Shown here piece by piece: positions 15,776 through 25,223 of a stretch of DNA of 64,000 nucleotides. The first letter of the stretch is position 1; each line of letters starts with the position of its first letter. The notes under the pieces are model-generated. The model had not been told where the DNA came from. It saw only the letters and a program-made list of their open reading frames with translations, and searched no databases. This DNA comes from a bacterium SCSIO 12696 (GTDB lineage Bacteria > Pseudomonadota > Gammaproteobacteria > Pseudomonadales > Porticoccaceae): the NCBI GenBank assembly GCA_024397955.1, contig CP073744.1:2232001-2296000 (forward strand), written 5' to 3'. Made by a program: the position numbers and the translations under genes.

Positions 15776-17130
15776 TGCCACCCGATAAGCGCAGACAGCG
15801 CCGCCCTCGCAAGCCGCACCCGATAAAGCTACCTGAACCGGTAGAGGTGACAATCACCGACCTGAATGGTCACGGCCGGGGCGTGTCTCGAGTGGCGGGC
15901 CGAACCCTGTTTATCGACGGCGGCTTGCCTGGTGAACGGGTGTTGGCCCGCTATCGGCAGCGCCGGGGTAAGTTTGACTTGGGGGCAGTGCAGCAGATTA
16001 TTGAGCCATCATCACAGCGAACCGCGCCTCAATGCCGTCATTTTGGCCGTTGCGGCGGCTGCCAGTTGCAACACCTGAATCACTCTGATCAGCTGCACCA
16101 TAAGCAGCTGCTGCTTCAGCGTAATCTCAAACGTATTGGCGGTGTGGAACCGGTGCATTGGTTACCCACTATCCACAGTCGGCCTTGGGGCTACCGTCGC
16201 CGAGCGCGGTTGGCAGTACGCTGGCTAAAAAAGGCCGGTGTGGCTGAGCTGGGTTTCCGCCAGTCTGGCAGCGAGCAGTTGGTGGCTATCAAGCAGTGCC
16301 CGATTCTGGCGCCACCGTTTCAGGAGCTATTGGAACCCATTGCTGCGCTGATTGGTGAGCTACAGGCCCGTGAGCGCATTCCCCAGATTGAACTATTGGC
16401 CATGGATTCCGCCAACGCCATCAACGTACACTTGTTGGGTGAGATGACGGCCACGGACCGGGAAACATTGCGGGCATTTGGCGGTTCACACAATTTGCAG
16501 ATCTATCGCCAGCCCGCGGGAGTCGAAACTGTAGAGTCGTTGTCTGATGGGTCGGCGCTGAGTTATCAGCTACCGGCATCTGATCTCGAGCTGCACACCC
16601 AGCCGGGCAGCTTTGTCCAGGTTAATGGTGATGTGAATCGCCAACTGATTGAATGCGCTTTGGAATTATTGCAGCTTCGGCCCGATGATCATGTGCTGGA
16701 TTTGTTTTGTGGCCTTGGTAATTTCACCTTGCCATTGGCACGGCAGGCGATGGCGGTTCACGGTGTGGAGGGCAGTACAGCGGCCATTGACCTGGCCCGC
16801 CGCAACGCCGACCACAATGGCATCGATAATGTGGATTTTGATGTGGCGGATCTGAGTCGCTGCCAGCGCAATTCCAGCTGGGCCGCCAAAAACTACGATG
16901 TGGTGTTGCTGGACCCACCTCGCTCTGGTGCCCAAGCGGTATTGCCGTTGGTGGCGGACAGCGGTGCCAGCAGGGTGCTGTACGTATCTTGTCACCCCGG
17001 ATCGTTGGCCAGAGATTTGGGAATACTGGTCAGTGAGCATGGCTATCAGTTGGAAAGCGCCGGTGTGGTGGATATGTTTCCACACACGGCTCACCTGGAG
17101 TCGGTTGCTTTGCTGACCAGGAACCAGTGA
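15775..17130 (+). CDS. rlmD: 23S rRNA (uracil-1939-C5) methyltransferase RlmD
   Basis: The 451-residue protein has a basic N-terminus, a TRAM domain (about 20-80), the [4Fe-4S] cysteines Cys87, Cys93, Cys96 and Cys175, and a SAM methyltransferase domain with VLDLFCGLGNFTLPLA and LDPPRSGA. The catalytic-Cys motif reads YVSCHPGSLARD, where E. coli RlmD has N-P after the Cys (YVSCNPATLARD); the nucleophilic Cys is kept. It methylates U1939 of 23S rRNA. The start codon overlaps the fRMsr stop. A MITE-like repeat begins 4 bp after its stop codon. Confidence 0.95.
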   Translation: MPPDKRRQRRPRKPHPIKLPEPVEVTITDLNGHGRGVSRVAGRTLFIDGGLPGERVLARYRQRRGKFDLGAVQQIIEPSSQRTAPQCRHFGRCGGCQLQHLNHSDQLHHKQLLLQRNLKRIGGVEPVHWLPTIHSRPWGYRRRARLAVRWLKKAGVAELGFRQSGSEQLVAIKQCPILAPPFQELLEPIAALIGELQARERIPQIELLAMDSANAINVHLLGEMTATDRETLRAFGGSHNLQIYRQPAGVETVESLSDGSALSYQLPASDLELHTQPGSFVQVNGDVNRQLIECALELLQLRPDDHVLDLFCGLGNFTLPLARQAMAVHGVEGSTAAIDLARRNADHNGIDNVDFDVADLSRCQRNSSWAAKNYDVVLLDPPRSGAQAVLPLVADSGASRVLYVSCHPGSLARDLGILVSEHGYQLESAGVVDMFPHTAHLESVALLTRNQ

Positions 17131-17133
17131 CAT

Positions 17134-17417
17134 TAGGGCCTGTTAACACTAATGGAGTCGCCACTGTTGTGACTAAAAAATCGTCAATCAAGGCGCGAGG
17201 AGAGCGGTTTGGTCATTCCCCTCTTCATTATGAGGAGTAGCGACGAGCAACGCCGAGTGACGCTTTTTTAGCCGCAACCCGAAGGGCTGGGGCCATTTTT
17301 CCGCCCAGCTGTGTTATCAGTCGCTTATGTAGAGTGACTACACCGCACTCCTTCTGCCTTGCTGGGCGAAAAAATGGCTCCCAGCAGTGATGATTCCATT
17401 AGTGTTAACAGGCCCTA
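17134..17417 (+). mobile_element. MITE-like palindromic element, copy A
   Basis: A 284-bp element bounded by TA on both sides. The terminal inverted repeat GGGCCTGTTAACACTAATGG is perfect over about 20 bp and continues imperfectly to about 33 bp. Inside are two further inverted repeats: 17166-17186 pairs with 17258-17278, and 17287-17309 with 17361-17384. The element can therefore fold into a two-armed cross. It has no coding capacity. Near-identical copies lie at 32387-32655 (same orientation) and 35737-36020 (inverted). The TA flanks fit a TA-targeting transposase (IS630/Tc1 or some IS5-group elements); no such transposase gene is in the window. Confidence 0.85.
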
Positions 17418-17490
17418 GCAAAAAGTTTATTTTACCGGCTGGGGCTGAGCTATGATTGCCGCTTCCAACCGCCGCGAATGGAGTGCTCGA

Positions 17491-18195
17491 ATGAGTGATA
17501 ACAAAAGCAAAATCCTGCTGATTGATGACGATAAAGACCTGACCGGCTTGCTGGCCACCTACCTGAAAGCCAATGGTTTTGAGGCGGATGCGGTACACAG
17601 CGGCGCGGAGGCTTTGGATACTCTGGGAAGTAACGATGATTATGACCTGATCGTGCTGGATATTCAGATGCCCGGCATGACCGGCCTGGAATTGTTGCCG
17701 CAACTGCGTGCTCGTATCAGCACACCGGTGATTATGCTCACCGGCCGCGGCGAAGAGGTGGATCGCATACTCGGGCTGGAAATGGGTGCCGACGATTACC
17801 TGGGCAAGCCGTGCAACCCGAGGGAATTACTTGCCCGCATCAACGCGGTGTTGCGCCGTAGTAAGGCGGTGCAAAAGAAAGTCGAGCAGTCCCAGGTCAG
17901 CCTTCATGGTATGGCACTGGATATGGGCAGCCGTTCAATCACCCACAGCGGCAAAGATCTGGATCTGACCGGCACCGAATTTGAGGTGCTGGCAATGTTG
18001 ATGCAAAACGCAGGTAGTATTGTCAGCAAGGAAGACATGACCCGCAAGGTACTGCACCGGGAACTCACACCTTACGATCGCAGCATCGACGTGCACGTCA
18101 GCCGTGTGCGCCAACAGCTACGCCAATTTTTTGGTGATCAGGAATTGATTAAGACCGTGCGTGGGGTTGGCTACCAGATGATCGCCGAGAGCTGA
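17491..18195 (+). CDS. OmpR/CpxR-type response regulator
   Basis: The 234-residue protein has a receiver domain with acidic residues at 12-13, phospho-acceptor Asp57 (LIVLDIQMPG) and conserved Lys106 (DDYLGKP), followed by an OmpR-type winged helix (LTGTEFEVLAML; DRSIDVHVSRVRQQL; KTVRGVGYQM). It resembles CpxR most closely. The ATG at 17491 has GGAG upstream; the ORF extends 13 codons further but with no features. The kinase gene begins 9 bp after its stop, forming a two-component operon. It lies just downstream of MITE copy A. The regulon and signal are unknown. Confidence 0.92.
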   Translation: MSDNKSKILLIDDDKDLTGLLATYLKANGFEADAVHSGAEALDTLGSNDDYDLIVLDIQMPGMTGLELLPQLRARISTPVIMLTGRGEEVDRILGLEMGADDYLGKPCNPRELLARINAVLRRSKAVQKKVEQSQVSLHGMALDMGSRSITHSGKDLDLTGTEFEVLAMLMQNAGSIVSKEDMTRKVLHRELTPYDRSIDVHVSRVRQQLRQFFGDQELIKTVRGVGYQMIAES

Positions 18196-18204
18196 TCAAC
18201 CGCC

Positions 18205-19503
18205 GTGCGCAGTGTTTTCTGGAAAATTTTCCTGGTGTTGTGGTTCACCAGCTCCTTGGTGGTGGTCACCAGCTCCGGCCTGCTGTACGTAGAGCTGTTT
18301 GAGCTGGGCGAGCGCATCGACTGGAACGAGGCTCACCAGGATGAGCTGCAAGGCTTGATTGCTCAGTATGAACGCTACGGCAGCCGCGATGACCTGTTTG
18401 GCAATGAGCGCATTCCCTACAACTACGGCCTGAACATGCAGGTGTTCGATGCGGACACCGGCATTATGATTTACGGCATAGAAGATGGCGGCACCACCCG
18501 CTGGCAGACCTTCGATTACATATCCGGCAACGGCCGCAGCTATCAGGTGCAGATTCCCCGCCTGGAAAGCACCTACTGGTTGAGTGTCTACCGCTCTATC
18601 CAGGACGTTACCCTGTTTCGCTGGTTGCTGACGTTGATGGTGTCCGGCGCCTTCAGTGTGTTTTTGGCACTGCTGATTATTCGCCCGGTAAAACGTCTGC
18701 GTTCCCACATCGATATCATGGGTTCCGGTGAGCTGGACACGCGCCTGGATCGAAACCTCACCTCCCGCCGGGATGAGTTTGGCAATCTGGCCAGGTCATT
18801 TAACGATATGGCGGATCATATCCAGCAGTTGGTGGATTCCAAGCAGCAACTGCTGCACGATGTTTCCCACGAACTGCGTGCCCCATTGGCTCGGCTGCAA
18901 GTGGCTGGCGAGCTGGCCCGTTGCGAGGCGCAAGCGGTTGGTGTGGGTGAGGAAATGTACGACCGGGTTGATCGAGAGTGTGTTGCCCTCAATAAACTGA
19001 TCGATGAAATCTTGACCCTTTCCAAAGCTCAATCTGGCAACCCGGGTATTGAAGAACGCCGCGCGCTGAATCTATCGGAGTTGGTGGGCCAAGTGGTGGC
19101 CGATGCCCGCTTTTTGCACACTGGGCAAACCATCAACTTGAATGAATCCGGGCGCTGTAAAAACGTTGTGCTGTCACCGGGTGTGTTTGAAAAAGCCTTT
19201 AAAAATATACTCGAGAACGCCCTGAAGTACGGCCAGGGAAATCCCGTGGACGTCTCTTTGGATTACGGTCGGCGCCGTGTCACCTTGGTGGTGGCGGATC
19301 GCGGGCCGGGTATGTCTGAACAAGACCTGAAACAGATGTTTACCCCGTTTTACCGGGCCAAGGCCTACAACAGCAAAGAAGGTTACGGCTTGGGAATGAG
19401 TATTACCTTGAAAGCCGTACAACAGATGAACGGTGACGTGCAGGCGGTTAATCGCCCCGGTGGCGGTTTGCAGGTTTCGCTGGTGTTGCCTTACAAGCCG
19501 TAG
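18205..19503 (+). CDS. CpxA-like sensor histidine kinase
   Basis: The 432-residue protein has TM1 (about 7-29), a periplasmic loop of about 110 residues, TM2 (about 139-159), a HAMP domain (160-212), a HisKA domain with phospho-acceptor His222 (LLHDVSHELRAPLAR) and a HATPase domain with Asn337 (FKNILENALKYG) plus the DRGPGM and GYGLGMSI boxes. The start is GTG. It is the partner of the preceding regulator by position. The CpxA-like order suggests an envelope signal, but the periplasmic loop gave no recognisable ligand domain. Confidence 0.92.
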   Translation: MRSVFWKIFLVLWFTSSLVVVTSSGLLYVELFELGERIDWNEAHQDELQGLIAQYERYGSRDDLFGNERIPYNYGLNMQVFDADTGIMIYGIEDGGTTRWQTFDYISGNGRSYQVQIPRLESTYWLSVYRSIQDVTLFRWLLTLMVSGAFSVFLALLIIRPVKRLRSHIDIMGSGELDTRLDRNLTSRRDEFGNLARSFNDMADHIQQLVDSKQQLLHDVSHELRAPLARLQVAGELARCEAQAVGVGEEMYDRVDRECVALNKLIDEILTLSKAQSGNPGIEERRALNLSELVGQVVADARFLHTGQTINLNESGRCKNVVLSPGVFEKAFKNILENALKYGQGNPVDVSLDYGRRRVTLVVADRGPGMSEQDLKQMFTPFYRAKAYNSKEGYGLGMSITLKAVQQMNGDVQAVNRPGGGLQVSLVLPYKP

Positions 19504-19555
19504 TTTCGATTGTGTTACGGTGGTTTTGTACCGTCAAAAGAACAATATCTGAACC

Positions 19556-20032
19556 ATGAGTAAATTGACCCATTTGGATTCGAGTGGCCAAGCCCATATG
19601 GTCGATGTGGGCGACAAGCCCGACAGTCAGCGCCTGGGTGTGGCAGAAGCCTTTGTCACCATGCAGCCATCGACCCTTGATTTAATTGTGCAAGGCGGTC
19701 ATCCCAAAGGGGATGTGCTTGCGGTGGCGCGAATTGCCGGTGTTCAGGCAGCAAAGCGCACCTGGGAGCTGATCCCCCTGTGCCACCCGATTATGCTGAC
19801 TTCGGTCAAAGTGGCCATTGAGCCTGCAGGCGGCGATTGCCTGCGGGTTGAAGCCCGTTGCAAAAATAATGGTCAAACCGGGGTTGAGATGGAGGCCTTG
19901 ACCGCGGCTTCGGTAGCCGCATTGACGTTGTACGATATGTGCAAGGCGGTGGACCGGGGCATCAGTGTTGACAAGCTGCGTTTGGTCAAAAAAGCCGGGG
20001 GCAAATCCGGCGACTGGGAACGGGATGATTGA
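19556..20032 (+). CDS. moaC: Cyclic pyranopterin monophosphate synthase MoaC
   Basis: The 158-residue protein carries all MoaC signatures ([62 protein letters not shown]-type end [10 protein letters not shown]). With MoaA it converts GTP to cyclic pyranopterin monophosphate, the first intermediate of molybdenum cofactor. It starts the moaCDEA run; moaD overlaps its 3' end by 8 nt. Confidence 0.97.
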   Translation: MSKLTHLDSSGQAHMVDVGDKPDSQRLGVAEAFVTMQPSTLDLIVQGGHPKGDVLAVARIAGVQAAKRTWELIPLCHPIMLTSVKVAIEPAGGDCLRVEARCKNNGQTGVEMEALTAASVAALTLYDMCKAVDRGISVDKLRLVKKAGGKSGDWERDD

Positions 20033-20273
20033 GGTCAAATATTTTGCCGCCTTGCGCGACCAGTTGGGCAGCAGCGGCGAACAGCTGTCAGTACCCTCAG
20101 CGTGCACCGTATTGGAGTTACGTCAGTTGCTTGCTCAGCGGGGAGGCGTTTGGGCCGAGCAGTTACTGGGCAGCCACAACCTGGTGGCGGTCAATCAACA
20201 GATGGCCAGCCCCGACACCGCGATTCATGACGGTGACGAAGTAGCGTTCTTCCCACCGGTAACGGGTGGTTAA
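20025..20273 (+). CDS. moaD: Molybdopterin synthase sulfur-carrier subunit MoaD
   Basis: The 82-residue ubiquitin-fold protein ends in the required Gly-Gly (FFPPVTGG), which is adenylated by MoeB and thiocarboxylated before sulfur transfer. The ATG at 20025 lies within the moaC stop region, giving translational coupling. An upstream in-frame extension overlaps moaC coding sequence and was discarded. Confidence 0.95.
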   Translation: MIEVKYFAALRDQLGSSGEQLSVPSACTVLELRQLLAQRGGVWAEQLLGSHNLVAVNQQMASPDTAIHDGDEVAFFPPVTGG

Positions 20274-20275
20274 TC

Positions 20276-20740
20276 GTGAGTGTTCGGATTCAGGCGGAAG
20301 ATTTTGACGTTGGCGCCGAATACCAGCGGCTGCGTGCCAGTGACAGCGGCGCTGTCGTTACGTTTAGCGGCTGCGTTCGCGGTCATAACAGCATTCGGGC
20401 TCTGTTTCTTGAGCACTACCCGGGCATGACAGAGCGTGTTCTACACTCTATTCTGGAAGAAGCCCGGCAACGCTGGCACCTAAACGCCGTTACCGTGATA
20501 CACCGCATTGGCGAGATACTGGTAGGCGAACAAATTGTGTTTGTGGGGGTGGCCAGCGGCCATCGTGGCGAAGCGTTTGCCGCTGGTGAATTTATAATGG
20601 ACTGCCTGAAAACCCGAGCGCCGTTTTGGAAAAAGGAAATCGACGCTGACGGTGAGCGCTGGTTGGCCGCTAAGCCCAGCGATTGCGAACAGGCTCAGCG
20701 TTGGCATCAAGTAAGCACAAATGACAAATCCGATGATTGA
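20276..20740 (+). CDS. moaE: Molybdopterin synthase catalytic subunit MoaE
   Basis: The 154-residue protein has MoaE features: [48 protein letters not shown] and the active-site segment [10 protein letters not shown]. With MoaD it inserts the dithiolene sulfurs into cyclic pyranopterin. GTG start, 2 bp after the moaD stop. Its end overlaps moaA by 20 nt. Confidence 0.96.
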   Translation: MSVRIQAEDFDVGAEYQRLRASDSGAVVTFSGCVRGHNSIRALFLEHYPGMTERVLHSILEEARQRWHLNAVTVIHRIGEILVGEQIVFVGVASGHRGEAFAAGEFIMDCLKTRAPFWKKEIDADGERWLAAKPSDCEQAQRWHQVSTNDKSDD

Positions 20741-21740
20741 CAGCACTATGCCCGCTGAGTTGGTCGACCCCTTCGGCCGACGGGTGAATTACGTGCGCAT
20801 TTCAATCACGGATCGCTGCGATTTTCGCTGTCAGTACTGCATGGCGGAAAAAATGACGTTCCTGCCCCGGGAGCAGATTTTGAGCTATGAGGAAATCACC
20901 ACTATTGCCCGAGCCTTCAGTGAGCTTGGTGTTGGCAATATTCGTTTGACCGGGGGAGAGCCGCTAATACGCCACGACAGTGAACAGCTGATCGAAACGC
21001 TGGCGGCACTGCGCGGTGTTCGCGAGCTCAGTCTGACCACCAACGGCTCACAGCTGGCAAAAATGGCGCCTGCGCTCAAAGCCGCTGGCGTCAAGCGCAT
21101 CAACATCAGCCTCGACAGCCTCAACAAAGACAAATTCAAACGTATTACCCGGGTCGGTGATTTAGAGGCTGTAATCGCCGGTATTGATGCGGCCTGCGAT
21201 GCTGGCTTTCAGCGCCTTAAACTCAATACCGTGGTGATGCGTGGTTACAATGAAGATGAAGTACTGAATCTGGTGGATTTTGCCATTCAGCGCGCTATGG
21301 ACATCAGTTTTATCGAAGAAATGCCCCTTGGCAATGTGACTCACAGTCGGGCGCTGAGTTACTGTTCCAGCGATCAGGTGCGCGCCTTGATTGAACAGCA
21401 ATACCCGCTGTTGCCCACCACCGAAACCACCAATGGGCCGTCCCGCTATTTTCGTTTACAGAACCACGCGGCTACCCGCATCGGTTTTATCTCTCCCCAC
21501 AGCCACAACTTCTGTGGCAGCTGCAATCGGGTGCGTTTAACCTCTGAAGGGCGCTTGCTGCTGTGCCTGGGCAACGAGCACTCCGTTGATTTGCGCGCGC
21601 TGGTGCGCCGTCGCCCTGGTGATATCGATGCGGTAAAGCGGGCAATTGTCGATGCCATTGCCAACAAACCCAAACAGCATGAATTTGATGTCAATAACGA
21701 GCCACAAATTGTGCGCTTTATGAATATGACCGGTGGCTAG
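20721..21740 (+). CDS. moaA: GTP 3',8-cyclase MoaA (radical SAM)
   Basis: The 339-residue protein has the radical-SAM cysteines Cys33, Cys37 and Cys40 (CDFRCQYC), the GGEP motif (78-81), the second C-terminal [4Fe-4S] ligands Cys265, Cys268 and Cys282, and the conserved C-terminal Gly-Gly (MTGG). It catalyses the first step of Mo-cofactor synthesis from GTP. It overlaps moaE by 20 nt, completing a moaC-D-E-A operon in an order unlike E. coli moaABCDE. Confidence 0.97.
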   Translation: MTNPMIDSTMPAELVDPFGRRVNYVRISITDRCDFRCQYCMAEKMTFLPREQILSYEEITTIARAFSELGVGNIRLTGGEPLIRHDSEQLIETLAALRGVRELSLTTNGSQLAKMAPALKAAGVKRINISLDSLNKDKFKRITRVGDLEAVIAGIDAACDAGFQRLKLNTVVMRGYNEDEVLNLVDFAIQRAMDISFIEEMPLGNVTHSRALSYCSSDQVRALIEQQYPLLPTTETTNGPSRYFRLQNHAATRIGFISPHSHNFCGSCNRVRLTSEGRLLLCLGNEHSVDLRALVRRRPGDIDAVKRAIVDAIANKPKQHEFDVNNEPQIVRFMNMTGG

Positions 21741-21779
21741 CTGCCATGGTTTTTGATCGATGAATTACCTGAGTAAATC

Positions 21780-22283
21780 ATGTCTGACTTTATCCCTCTG
21801 AACATTGCCGTTCTAACCGTTTCCGATACTCGCACGCCGGACACCGACAGCTCCGGCCAGCTGCTTGCAGACAGCGTTGCCGAGGCCGGTCATCAGCTGG
21901 CGGGTCGAGAAATTGTCATTGATGACATCTACCAGATTCGCGCCCGCCTTTCCCAATGGATTGCGGATAAGAGTATTCACGTTGTGCTAGTTACCGGTGG
22001 TACCGGCTTTTCAGGCCGCGACTCCACGCCAGAAGCGGTGATACCACTGTTCGATAAAACCGTAGAGGGGTTTGGTGAGCTGTTTCGCCATCTGTCCCTG
22101 GCACAAATCGGTACCTCGACGGTGCAGTCCCGAGCGGTTGCCGGGTTGGCCAACAACACTCTGGTGTTCTGCCTGCCCGGTTCCAACAATGCTTGCCGAA
22201 CCGGTTGGCAACAGATTATTTGTGAACAGCTGGATTCACGCACCAAACCCTGTAACTTTGTCGCTACCCTGGTAGGCGGCTAA
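21780..22283 (+). CDS. moaB: Molybdenum cofactor biosynthesis protein MoaB
   Basis: The 167-residue protein of the MoaB/Mog fold has LTVSDTRTPDTDSSGQLL, the GGTGFSGRDSTPEA motif that binds molybdopterin, and CLPGSNNAC. MoaB-type proteins adenylate molybdopterin before molybdate insertion. It lies 39 bp after moaA and 5 bp before moeA, in the same operon. Confidence 0.93.
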   Translation: MSDFIPLNIAVLTVSDTRTPDTDSSGQLLADSVAEAGHQLAGREIVIDDIYQIRARLSQWIADKSIHVVLVTGGTGFSGRDSTPEAVIPLFDKTVEGFGELFRHLSLAQIGTSTVQSRAVAGLANNTLVFCLPGSNNACRTGWQQIICEQLDSRTKPCNFVATLVGG

Positions 22284-22288
22284 CAACG

Positions 22289-23521
22289 ATGGCTGATTGG
22301 TTGACGGTAGAACAGGCGCTGGATCACTTGCGTCAGCAAGTAAAGCCGGTTGCTGAAACAGAAACCGTAAACCTGATCGCTGCCAATGGCCGAGTGCTGG
22401 CCAGCGACCAGATTGCGGTCGTCAATGTGCCCCCCGCAGACAACTCTGCGATGGACGGTTTTGCATTTGCATTTGCCGATTTACAAGCTGGTGGCGAGCT
22501 GCCAGTGACTTTGCCGGTCAGCCAACGCATCCCTGCGGGGTTGGCCCCCGAACCGCTTGAGCCCGGTAGCGCGGCCCGTATTTTTACCGGTAGTGAGATT
22601 CCCCCCGGGGCCGACACGGTGGTGATGCAGGAAAACTGCACGTATTCAGAAGAGGGTGATCAGGTAATTGTTCATCGGGCTCCCAGCAAGGGGGCGGGGG
22701 ACAATGTACGACCCTGTGGCCAGGATATTCGCAGTGGTGAAGTACTGCTAAAAGCGGGCCAGCGCTTGCGGGCGCCGGAGCTGGGTTTGTTGGCTTCTGT
22801 GGGTATTGGTGTTGTGCCGGTGTACCGACGCATCAAGGTGGCGGTGGTTTCGACTGGTGATGAACTGGTGGAGCCCGGCGATTCATTGGCATCGGGGCAG
22901 ATATACAATGCCAATCGGTATTTGCTGGCGGGGTTGCTGCAGGGGTTGGGTGCTGAGGTGGTGGACCTTGGCTGTGCTAAGGACCACCCGGACAGCATTG
23001 AAGTATTGTTGCGCCGTGCAGCCAGTGAAGCGGACTGTGTACTGTCCAGCGGCGGGGTTTCGGTCGGTGAAGAAGACCACGTCAAATCGGTGCTGGCCAA
23101 ACTGGGTCGCCAAGTGTTTTGGAAAATCGCTGTCAAACCCGGCAAGCCATTGGCTTTTGGTCATATTTGCGACACCCCGTTTTTTGGCTTGCCAGGAAAT
23201 CCAGTGTCCGCCTGCGTCACCTTTGCGCTGTTTACCCGTCCCTATTTGTCAGCGATGCAAGGGGCCGGTTTTGTGCAACCGCGCCGCTTTGTTGCCAAAG
23301 CGGGGTTTGATGTTGCCAAACCCCGCCGGCGGGAAGAGTATTTACGAGCCAATTTGGAAGTGATCGATGGCCAATTGACTGCGGTGCCGTTGGCCAATCA
23401 GAGCTCCGGGGTGTTGACCTCCATCAGTCGATCTGATGTTTTGGCAGTGGTGCCGATTCGCAAGACGATTGATCGTGGCGCTGATGTAAAAGTGATACCC
23501 ATTCAAGGGCTGCTCAATTAG
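22289..23521 (+). CDS. moeA: Molybdopterin molybdenumtransferase MoeA
   Basis: The 410-residue protein has the MoeA domain order: domain I/II (PPADNSAMDGFAF at about 49-61), the MPT-binding domain III (STGDELVEPGD; SSGGVSVGEEDHVK; GKPLAFG; GLPGNPVSA) and the C-terminal domain IV (REEYLRANLE; NQSSGVLTSISRSDVLAVV). It inserts molybdate into adenylated molybdopterin. Its stop overlaps the end of the convergent TPR gene by 8 nt; no terminator lies between them. Confidence 0.96.
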   Translation: MADWLTVEQALDHLRQQVKPVAETETVNLIAANGRVLASDQIAVVNVPPADNSAMDGFAFAFADLQAGGELPVTLPVSQRIPAGLAPEPLEPGSAARIFTGSEIPPGADTVVMQENCTYSEEGDQVIVHRAPSKGAGDNVRPCGQDIRSGEVLLKAGQRLRAPELGLLASVGIGVVPVYRRIKVAVVSTGDELVEPGDSLASGQIYNANRYLLAGLLQGLGAEVVDLGCAKDHPDSIEVLLRRAASEADCVLSSGGVSVGEEDHVKSVLAKLGRQVFWKIAVKPGKPLAFGHICDTPFFGLPGNPVSACVTFALFTRPYLSAMQGAGFVQPRRFVAKAGFDVAKPRRREEYLRANLEVIDGQLTAVPLANQSSGVLTSISRSDVLAVVPIRKTIDRGADVKVIPIQGLLN

Positions 23522-25079
23522 CAGCCTCTGCCGTTTTTTCGTTTTCGAGCAGTTTGCTTAAACTCTGTTTGGCTTTTTTCGTAAACGCATTACGGCTGGC
23601 TGCCAGGTGCCGGTAGAGGTTCTTGGCTGGCTCAGTTTGTTGCTGTTGTTCATACATCTTTGCTAGCTCGAAGTAATACTTCATATCTCCAAATCGATAG
23701 GCTAGCTCCTGTAGTGCAGTAGAGGCTTCTTGCATTCCTTTCCCTTCGCTTAATAAAGATGGATCTTTCCTGTATACCTGTGCCAGCCCTTCCCAGGCAC
23801 GTAAGTGGGCGCTGTCGGCTCTAAGGGCTTTTCGGAATTTACTGCGAGCCTGCTTAAGTAGCTTTGTTGACTCTTCCCCGTTGGTGTCCCAGGCTTTGCC
23901 AAAAAGCAAATCTCCGTACAGTGCATTCAGCCATGGGTCATCTTTGTGATCGGGGTAGATGACGCCTAACTGCTGAATGATTTCATCGGTTTCCTTTGTT
24001 TTCAGCCATAAGTGACGCAGCGCATAGCTTTGAGAGGTGGGGGAAGAGGGGTCCAGTTCTATAGATTTTCTAAGTAATACGGATGCCTCGTCACGGCCGC
24101 TTTTGTGCCTCAGCCACATGACCTGCCCCAAGTGAAAGGCAATTTCGCTATCAGGAAGTTTTCTGATGGAATGAAAGTCATTAACAGCAGGTTTTTCAGG
24201 TTCGTATGTTAGATATGTATATTGTCTTTTTTTTGTGTGTTTTTTTACTAAACGGCCTAAATCGCTGTAAGACATCTCAAAGGCAGCCTGAAAAGCTTTG
24301 TCTATATCGACCCCTTTATTCCATAGGCTCAAATATTTGATAACTTTTTTTTGGTAGTTAGGGTTTGCGAAAAAATAATGTTGCAGTGCCCATGAGGAAG
24401 CATGAAATTCACTTCTTTTAGCGATTTTTTTCGGGTGTTGAGTTGCTTTAAAAATTTCCTCTATTGGTATTACTCTCAATCTGTTGACAGTCCATAAGTA
24501 TCTTTCAGTCCGCATCCCGTATTTAATAATATTGCTGTCAATAACCGTTGCGGAGAGAAATGAATTAAGACCTCCTCGATACCACAGAGGGTAGTTAGTT
24601 GTGTTACCAGTATTCCTTAAAAGGAAGTTTACATAAACTCCAAACAGTGTTTGCCTGGCGGAATTATTTTCTTTCTTTTTTGTTTTAAAATCGCTGGCTT
24701 TAACGACGCTGAAATTGCCATCGTGCCTGGAAAAGGTGAATGCTGCTTGGTATCGGTTGCTGCCTATGTCAATACGGCGGAAATGAGCTGCTTTTTTGAT
24801 GACGAATATCTTATAGCGATTCACACCTTCGATGTTTTTACTGTTGATAAACATTTGTGCAAAGCGTCTAAATGCTTCAAGGTCATGGGCAAACGCCTTG
24901 GCGTAGTTTTCATCAGCGTCTGTAATAATATGAAAGCTTTCCGTTTTGACCTCTAGCCATTCATCATCTAGCAGTTTGAGGGGGCTGCTATCAGCAAAAA
25001 GCGTGCATGATAATAAGCAAGCGATGGTGCTGCTGAGTAGTTTTGAAAAAAGGGCGAAGCGACGTAGGTTGATGAGCAT
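23514..25079 (-). CDS. Exported TPR protein with a degenerate peptidase-like N-terminal domain
   Basis: The 521-residue product has a signal peptide (about 1-29), then a region resembling the DUF1570/gluzincin peptidase fold (DEWLEVKTESFHIITDAD; YPLWYRGGLNSFLSAT, which aligns with the usual P-x-W-x-x-EGLAE segment). The expected HExxH zinc motif before it is missing (RQTLFGVYVNFLL there), so catalysis is unlikely. TPR-like helices fill about 300-510. It is AT-rich relative to the flanking moa/moe genes and runs against them, which suggests insertion into the Mo-cofactor region. Function unknown. Confidence 0.65.
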   Translation of the reverse strand: MLINLRRFALFSKLLSSTIACLLSCTLFADSSPLKLLDDEWLEVKTESFHIITDADENYAKAFAHDLEAFRRFAQMFINSKNIEGVNRYKIFVIKKAAHFRRIDIGSNRYQAAFTFSRHDGNFSVVKASDFKTKKKENNSARQTLFGVYVNFLLRNTGNTTNYPLWYRGGLNSFLSATVIDSNIIKYGMRTERYLWTVNRLRVIPIEEIFKATQHPKKIAKRSEFHASSWALQHYFFANPNYQKKVIKYLSLWNKGVDIDKAFQAAFEMSYSDLGRLVKKHTKKRQYTYLTYEPEKPAVNDFHSIRKLPDSEIAFHLGQVMWLRHKSGRDEASVLLRKSIELDPSSPTSQSYALRHLWLKTKETDEIIQQLGVIYPDHKDDPWLNALYGDLLFGKAWDTNGEESTKLLKQARSKFRKALRADSAHLRAWEGLAQVYRKDPSLLSEGKGMQEASTALQELAYRFGDMKYYFELAKMYEQQQQTEPAKNLYRHLAASRNAFTKKAKQSLSKLLENEKTAEAAN

Positions 25080-25223
25080 TCAGTGGCACTCCTTTGCTGT
25101 AAGTGTTAAAAATTGTTGTCTAGCTTACCAAAAGCCCATCTAAACTTCATAATGCCCTGTTTAATGCTGATCCCCATGATTTCGCACCCCGCTCGGGGTA
25201 AATCACTTTTGCAGGACACGACC

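Noticed and set aside
23514..23521. A terminator between moeA and the convergent TPR gene
   Set aside because: The genes overlap by 8 bp and no hairpin with a T-run was found.
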